From Myotis daubentonii (taxonomy: Eukaryota > Chordata > Mammalia > Chiroptera > Vespertilionidae), in NCBI RefSeq assembly GCF_963259705.1, contig NC_081846.1:92640641-92704640 (forward strand): a DNA stretch of 64,000 nt, read 5' to 3'. Position numbers and translations under genes: made by a program. This document shows positions 58,605 to 64,000 of this stretch, piece after piece. Positions within the stretch are counted from its first letter, which is position 1; every line of letters begins with the position of its first letter. The notes under the pieces were generated by a model. The model did no database searches. It saw only the letters and a program-made list of their open reading frames with translations, and was not told the origin of the DNA.

Positions 58605-59723
58605 AGAGCAGTCGGATCCCAGCAGCAGCTGCAGCGGCGCTCATCTTTCAAGGCTATCTTGCTATCTCCTTTAGCTTCCGGAAACATGGCCTCTGGTGTG
58701 GCTGTCTCTGATGGAGTCATCAAAGTGTTCAATGACATGAAGGTACGTAAGTCCTCAACACCAGAGGAGGTGAAGAAGCACAAGAAGGCGGTGCTCTTCT
58801 GCCTCAGTGAAGACAAGAAGAACATCATTCTGGAAGAGGGCAAGGAGATCCTGGTAGGTGATGTGGGCCAGACAGTAGACAACCCCTACGCCACCTTCGT
58901 CAAGGTGCTGCCAGACAAAGACTGCCGCTATGCCCTGTATGACACAACCTATGAGACCAAGAAGAGCAAGAAGCAGGACCTGGTCTTTATCTTCTGAGCT
59001 CCTGAGACTGCGCCTCTTAAGAGCAAAATGATTTATGCCAGCTCCAAGGATGCCATCAAGAAGCTTACGGGGATCAAGCATGAATTATAAGCAAACTGCT
59101 ACGAGGAGGTCAAGGACCACTGCACTCTGGCAGAGAAGCTGGGGCAGTGCTGTCATCTCCCTGGAGGGCAAGCCTTTGTGAGCTCCATCCAGCTCCCTGC
59201 CTGGAGCATCTGGCACCCCAGACCTGCCGGTGGGGGGGTTGAAGACTGCCCCCTTCTGCCAGACCCAAGGGGCTGGAGGGATCCCAGCAGGGGGAGGGCA
59301 ATCCCTTCACCCAGTTGCCAAACAGCCCCCCACCCCCTGAACTTTCCTTCTCCCTCCACCCCTGACGGTTCTGGCCTTCCCAAACAGTTTTTGATCTTCT
59401 GATTCCTCTTGGGTTGAAGCAGACTAACTCCTCCCTACCCCAGGCACCCCAGTTTTGGAGAGGGCCTGTATTTTTTTAACGACACCCCTACTTGCAACCT
59501 GTTCCCCCCCTTTCCCATGCTGCCAACTTCTAACCACAACGGTGACTCTGTGCTTGTCTGTTTAGTTCTGTGTATAAATGGAATGTTGTGAAGATAACCC
59601 CTCCCCATGTTGCTTGGTTCCCCTCCCTTTTTCCCCCTGGTCTTGGTCACTCATGGAAGCAGGGCCAGTAAGAGACCTTTAATTTTTAAAAAAAGGAATA
59701 AAAACAACAATAAAAAGCCTCAC

Positions 59724-59771
<48 letters not shown>
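58605..59771 (+). pseudogene. CFL1P: Cofilin-1 processed pseudogene
   Basis: An intronless copy of the cofilin-1 mRNA (an ADF-homology actin-severing protein of about 166 residues). It has a short GC-rich 5' UTR, ATG at 58686, coding-derived sequence beginning [18 protein letters not shown], a long 3' UTR and an A-rich tail expanded to (AAAT)n. Codon 104 (Trp in cofilin) is TGA at 58995. A Gln codon near 135 is TAA at 59088. Two G are lost near the C-terminus (about 59141), shifting the frame. The first 103 codons are open, but they end inside the ADF fold and lack the C-terminal actin-binding part, so the product would not be functional. I find no clear target duplication. The symbol is generic. 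Confidence 0.95.
59725..59771. repeat. (AAAT)n tract in the retrocopy tail
   Basis: About 11 AAAT units grown from the poly-A tail of the pseudogene. Confidence 0.95.
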
Positions 59772-59772
<1 letters not shown>

Positions 59773-59896
59773 CCTGAGGAATTACCATTTACTTTTACAC
59801 CAACAGAGAAACCGTCTTGGAAGATGTAACAACAATATACAAACAAGCTGGAGAGGATGAGGGGCGTCATGGTTTTAGGAAGACCATGCAGGGCTC

Positions 59897-59988
59897 TTGA
59901 CACTTATTCAGGAATGGATTTGCTATGTAGCTAATGTGTCTCTTTCTTGTGTGGCCTCCTAAGGAGATTATGTGAAAGTAATTTAAAA
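59897..59988 (+). repeat. Mosaic patch of two distant local sequences
   Basis: 59897-59935 copies 56717-56755 (39 bp, 1 mismatch). 59941-59988 matches 62806-62853, part of a MIR, at about nine in ten bases. The two source words lie about 6 kb apart and are not adjacent elsewhere in the window. Confidence 0.8.
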
Positions 59989-60049
59989 GTGAAATTTCTT
60001 GAAGTGTGTTGGAAGAGAAAGGAACAGGTACAGACGAAAAGGTCTAGGA

Positions 60050-60259
60050 CAGTGGTCGGAAAACTCATTCGTCAACAGAGCCAAATATCAACAGTACAAT
60101 GATTGAAATTTCTTTTGAGAGCCAAATTCTTTAAACTTAAACTATATAGGTAGGTACATTGTTATTAACTTCATTAGGGCACTCCTAAGGCTTAGGAAGA
60201 GCCACACTCAAGGAGCTAAAGAGCCGCATGTGGCTCGCGAGCCGCAGTTTGCCGACCAT
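60050..60259. mobile_element. Non-autonomous hAT MITE (210 bp)
   Basis: Ends CAGTGGTCGGAAAACTCATT and GAGCCGCAGTTTGCCGACCA, with an approximate 8-bp duplication GTCTAGGA / GGGTAGGA (60042-60049 and 60260-60267). The right half ('AAAGAGCCGCATGTGGCTCG') matches the MITE at 25347; the left half differs, with 'CAACAGAGCCAAATATCAAC'. Confidence 0.9.
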
Positions 60260-60384
60260 GGGTAGGAGAAAGTCCATATATTCTCTTGGCAACAGGGCTG
60301 TGTGTCAATGGCTGGGCAGAAAACAGTGGTGTAACAAAAAGAATCATGATGACTATCCCATCATAATGGTAATAAGAACAGCTG

Positions 60385-60585
60385 TTTACTTAGTTCTCAT
60401 TGTTTACCAGGCACTGTGCTAAGCATTCGCATACAGTTTCTTATGTAATGTTACTAATATCTACATAGAGCTGGTCATATTGTTGTTCCCACTTTAAAAA
60501 TAAAAAACTAGAAGATCAAAAAAGTTAATTAACTTGATGAAAGTCAACCAGTGGCTGAGCTGAAAAGCAAACCCAGCTTCATTTT
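60385..60585 (-). repeat. MIR SINE, reverse orientation
   Basis: 'CAGGCACTGTGCTAAGCATT' then a diverged core and 'GTGGCTGAGCTGAAAAGCAA', in reverse MIR order. Confidence 0.7.
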
Positions 60586-61094
60586 ACTCCAAAAGATTAA
60601 AACACATTATTTTTATCAAAGCAAAATGAAATGTGGTAAGGATAAATAATGAATTCTCTTGGCAAGGCTACATGGAGACCCTTCTGTACCCACCACTGTG
60701 TCAGTCATCAGCAGTATAGAAAGAACCAAACACGTTCCTGCATTCAAATTCCTCACAGTCCAGTCAGGGAAGTGAAATCACAAACAAATAACCACAGGTT
60801 CTCTATGTACAAGCTAAACAAATGGACTCTGGGAAACTAAAACAGAAAATGATTTAACTAGAAAAATAGAGAGTTGAGTTGGTTTGAGTAATTGACACCG
60901 GATACTGCAAGAACACCTCCCACTAAATCACAGTGACTGACCCCAATAAAGATTTGGCCATTGTTTATGCCTCAGTCTGATACAGGTGAGATATTTGTCC
61001 AACAGTGACCCTGGGATTTAAGCTTCTTCCATGTTGCAGTTTTGCCACAAACTGGCCTCAAAGAAAGAGAAAGATAGAGGAGGCCCATTGGTTC
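60586..61094. other. Non-repetitive stretch, no gene seen
   Basis: No element recognised. Confidence 0.35.
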
Positions 61095-61345
61095 TTTTTA
61101 AAATTATTTTAACCACAGTTTACATTCAATACTCTCCGGCACCAGTTTCAGAGGTACAGCAAAGTGGCCAGAAACCATGCGCTCTGCAGAGTGGTCCCCA
61201 CTGCCCCGGGCACCCACCTGACCCAAACCCCATTATCTCCACATTACTGACTGCATTCCTCATGCTGCAAACCATCTCTGTGGCTGTTCTGCATAATTGC
61301 TTGGCCCATGAGTTAAACATGTCACTTCTCACAGCTCATTGAACA
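61095..61345 (-). mobile_element. L1 3' UTR fragment
   Basis: 'CACAGTTTACATTCAATACT' and 'GCACCCACCTGACCC' match, in reverse, the L1 3' UTR seen at 10790. Short and old. Confidence 0.65.
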
Positions 61346-62000
61346 AAACAAGTAATATGGCCCCCAAATAACTGCAAAGGATAGAAAATGTAGGGGAGCA
61401 TGAGGAATACCTGGAGATCACTAACTCTCCAGTTTAGAGGACTGATGCCTAGAGCAGTAGGCATGGAACACTAGGGAACTCGGCTGTCTCATCAGAAAGT
61501 CATTTTTCGGTGAATGAGCTCCAGTAGATTTCTTCTTCTCACTCTTCCGCTCAAGAGGTGTCTCTTGTTGCTAGAGGAAGAGAGAAATCTTTCCTGTGAA
61601 GGTAGAGTCAATCCCAAAAGGGAAAAAAGGAGAGATAGGACTATAGGAAGTGACTAAGAATTGTTCGGTGAACAGAGGAAAGGGGAAATGCTCAAAGCAA
61701 AGATGTAGCAAAACAGTAATGTGTGGCAGTACAGGAAGCTTCCAGCCATTCTTGACAATGTCAGAGAATTGAGTCTCAGGGGCACAAGGGAGGAGTCTGG
61801 AGATACTGGGCAATGGCAGGTCATAGTGAGTGCTGTTTGATCATTTAACTCAGTCCCGGAGTAAGTAGATGGGTGAAACTGATGTACAAGACTGCACATA
61901 AGTAGACTGCTCTCTGCACAACTAGAGCCATTTTGTCATTTCCACAATCTGAGGATTGAAAAGAAATCACAAGGAGAGTGACATCGCTGCCCACTCTATG
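61346..62000. other. Non-repetitive stretch, no gene seen
   Basis: No element recognised. Confidence 0.4.
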
Positions 62001-62004
62001 ACAA

Positions 62005-62300
62005 AACACACTCAAGCATTCACACATTCACAAATACACACCTATTCACACACTTACATGTATCACATGCGCATTCATACACTCACATTTAACATCCACA
62101 CCATCACTTATGCACACATAAACACACTCACATATGCTCACACATACACTCATACATGCCCACACCTACACACTCAAATGTGCCACATACACACTCATAC
62201 ATTCAAGTGTGCCACACACGGACAAACATTTAATATGCTCACACACTCCCATGTGCCCATATACACACATGCACACACTCACATAACCCCCCACACAAAT
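62005..62300. repeat. CA-rich degenerate tandem region
   Basis: Irregular CACACTCA / CACATTCA / TACACA units over about 300 bp. It creates a long His/Thr-rich frame (61956-62321) that is a by-product. Confidence 0.85.
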
Positions 62301-62350
62301 GTTTTCATGGAAAGGTGGTAGCAAAATAGACATAAAAGTCTACAATTCTG

Positions 62351-62567
62351 CCGAAACCAGTTTGGCTCAGTGGATAGAGCGTCGGCCTGCGGACTGAAAG
62401 GTCCCAGGTTCGATTCCGGTCAAGGGCATGTACCTGGGTTGTGGGCATATCTCCAGTAGGAGGTGTGCAGGAGGCAGCTGATCGACGTTTCTCTCTCATC
62501 GATGTTTCTAACTCTCTATCTCTCTCCCTTCCTCTCTGTAAAAAATCAATAAAATATATTTTTTAAA
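62351..62567 (+). mobile_element. Ves SINE, young subtype
   Basis: Perfect 17-bp target duplication AAAAGTCTACAATTCTG (62334-62350 and 62568-62584). Intact A and B boxes and complete tail; with 38774-38990 the cleanest copy in the window. Confidence 0.98.
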
Positions 62568-62584
62568 AAAAGTCTACAATTCTG

Positions 62585-62694
62585 TTACTTCGTTCAAAAT
62601 TTGGACTTTGGAAAGATTCAAATGGTTGCAGGTGATGGATCACATTAACTCAAAGTAAAATGACTCCAGAGTCCGCATTTAAAAACACATGTAG
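62585..62694. other. Short unassigned stretch
   Basis: Nothing recognised between the SINE and the MIR. Confidence 0.3.
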
Positions 62695-62855
62695 GTAGGG
62701 GAAGACCTGGGCTGGAATCCACTACCAGTGACGGGACCTCTGACGAGCGGCTGGAATTTTCCTAGACTTGGTTTTCTCATTGCTATCGATGTGGGGAAAA
62801 TGTTATCTTTCTTATGTGGCCTCCAAAGGAGATTATGTGAGAGTAATTTAAAACT
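62695..62855 (+). repeat. MIR SINE
   Basis: 'CTTGGTTTTCTCATTGCT' then 'GGCCTCCAAAGGAGATTATG' is the MIR 3' half. The last part is duplicated at 59941. Confidence 0.6.
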
Positions 62856-63778
62856 AATCTGTATTCCATAGAAGTTCACATTCCAAGTGGAGCCCTCCTC
62901 CATTTGTGCTGACACCTGAAATAAATTTGAGCATAGACTCTAATAAACAAGGTTCTGTGGGACAAGATGTGGGAGAGAAGGAACAGATGTGGGTCAGAGG
63001 ACCGGGTCTCTGTGCCTGTCTCTGACCCCATTGGGTAACCTCCTAGTAATGCTGAAGTACCAGTAATTAGCAATATGTACTCAGACTGATCAGCAATAAT
63101 TCATTGAAATTAGAGAGCATCATTTTGTAAGCACTTAATTTTGAAAATGAAATTTCAAAATGCAGTATGGCTCTCACAAATGCAAAGATATAGTTCATTC
63201 AAACTAGTTTTAAGCAGATACTACACACAGAAAAAGATAAAAATAAATGGGACTGTTAGGTCAAGGAAAATAATATGAAGTGTCAGTTTTATAATTATCC
63301 TTAAGTAAAAGACCTATCTCTCTGCTGAGAGAAGAACCAAAATACATTGGATGGGCATACAGTGAAAGAACCACAAGTCTTTGATATTCATTGATTGAAG
63401 AAAAACAAACAAATCAACTGATGGATGTGAACTGAGCTATTCTAGGTTCCTCAAAGAATAAATGCTGTTACCATTAAGAGCTCATTGTTTACTCCTCTCC
63501 CTCAGCCCTGACACACAGAGAGCTGGAAAACTGCTGAGTAGGATGGCATTTGGCTGGGTCCATTTGCGGACAGCCATTAATATCGCTAACAGGCCCATGT
63601 GTCAGACTTGGCCCAACAGGGCACCAGATGCATCCTCCCAGGCAACCCGGGGCCTTCTGAATGTGACTGCAGGTGGGAACACTGCGTATGCTTGCATTCA
63701 GACAGCTGGCTGCTTTGCTCAAGACAGAGCAGCGATGGCACTGTCGCTACAACTCCACTTCGTGAAAATGAATGTAGT

Positions 63779-63779
<1 letters not shown>
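62856..63779. other. Non-repetitive stretch, no gene seen
   Basis: Contains no recognised element. The 164-codon frame at 63462-63956 runs through the (GT)n tract and lacks any domain. Confidence 0.4.

Positions 63780-63817
<38 letters not shown>
63780..63817. repeat. (GT)n microsatellite
   Basis: About 18 perfect GT units. Confidence 0.97.
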
Positions 63818-63818
<1 letters not shown>

Positions 63819-64000
63819 GAGGGGGGGCGCACAGGAGAGAAGGGCGTGAGTCCTGGCGCCAGATCTGACCAACAGATAGATGGTGCACTCTTGAGGACAA
63901 AGGATAGACAATTAAAAGTTACTCTAGACCTGTTTCTACAGACCCAGCTAAATTAACTAAATTTAACAAGAACTTACGCATAATGTGTATCTAGCCTTGT

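Noticed and set aside
58659..58997. Possible functional cofilin gene
   Set aside because: No introns, early stop at the former Trp104, a second stop and a frameshift, and an A-rich tail: a processed pseudogene.
61956..62321. A His/Thr-rich 121-codon frame
   Set aside because: Created by CA-rich tandem sequence; the frame exists because CACACA reads His-Thr.
63462..63956. A 164-codon plus-strand frame near the right edge
   Set aside because: It passes through a (GT)n microsatellite and has no recognisable domain or conserved motif that I can see.

Overview
This is mammalian nuclear DNA from a bat, most likely a vespertilionid (Myotis, Eptesicus or Pipistrellus type). The evidence is the repeat set: many Ves SINEs with a tRNA-like head, TCTCT and polypyrimidine region and an ATCAATAAAATATATTTT tail; HeliBat rolling-circle transposons (5' TCTCTATATA or TCCTATCTAATAAAAG, 3' hairpin then CTAG); several non-autonomous hAT elements including a SPIN-like one; and a piggyBac-type MITE. 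I find no intact protein-coding gene and no functional RNA gene. The window looks intergenic or deeply intronic, and nearly all its open reading frames are chance or lie inside transposons.

Layout. 1-3985: low-information sequence with an (AT)n edge, a 40-bp tandem duplication and an old MIR. 3986-8890: a minus-strand endogenous retrovirus with both LTRs, a matching 6-bp target duplication, polypurine tract and primer-binding site, but with most of pol missing; one LTR carries a hAT MITE. 9037-9130: a tiny L1 stub. 9768-10609: a solo LTR. 10790-12268: an L1 3' end split by one HeliBat, an L2 fragment and a second HeliBat. 16300-20935: L1 pieces, Ves SINEs and a 1.24-kb HeliBat (18916-20153) that contains what looks like a captured coding exon. 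22867-24779: a twin-primed, inverted L1 with a perfect target duplication. 25347-25498: a hAT MITE. 29687-29908: a SPIN-like hAT element. 29917-36110: a nearly full-length old L1 carrying a 5S rRNA-derived tailless retropseudogene, an internal duplicated patch of its own ORF2 and three Ves SINEs. 36115-39055: a second, badly decayed retroviral internal region interrupted by a piggyBac MITE and a Ves SINE. 39056-41345: HeliBat and L1. 41346-48544: mostly unique sequence with MIR, MER5A, L1 and an MLT1-like LTR. 48545-52248: a minus-strand L1 with its 5' UTR joined directly to mid-ORF2. 53211-55221: two HeliBats, one nested inside the first few bases of the other. 58605-59771: a cofilin-1 processed pseudogene. 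60050-60259: another hAT MITE. 62000-64000: a CA-rich tandem region, a very clean Ves SINE and a (GT)n tract.

The elements do not form a pathway. What the window offers is a readable history of insertions: many junctions have exact target-site duplications, and several nested insertions give relative ages. Family names come from recognising ends and internal motifs by eye; no database search was run.
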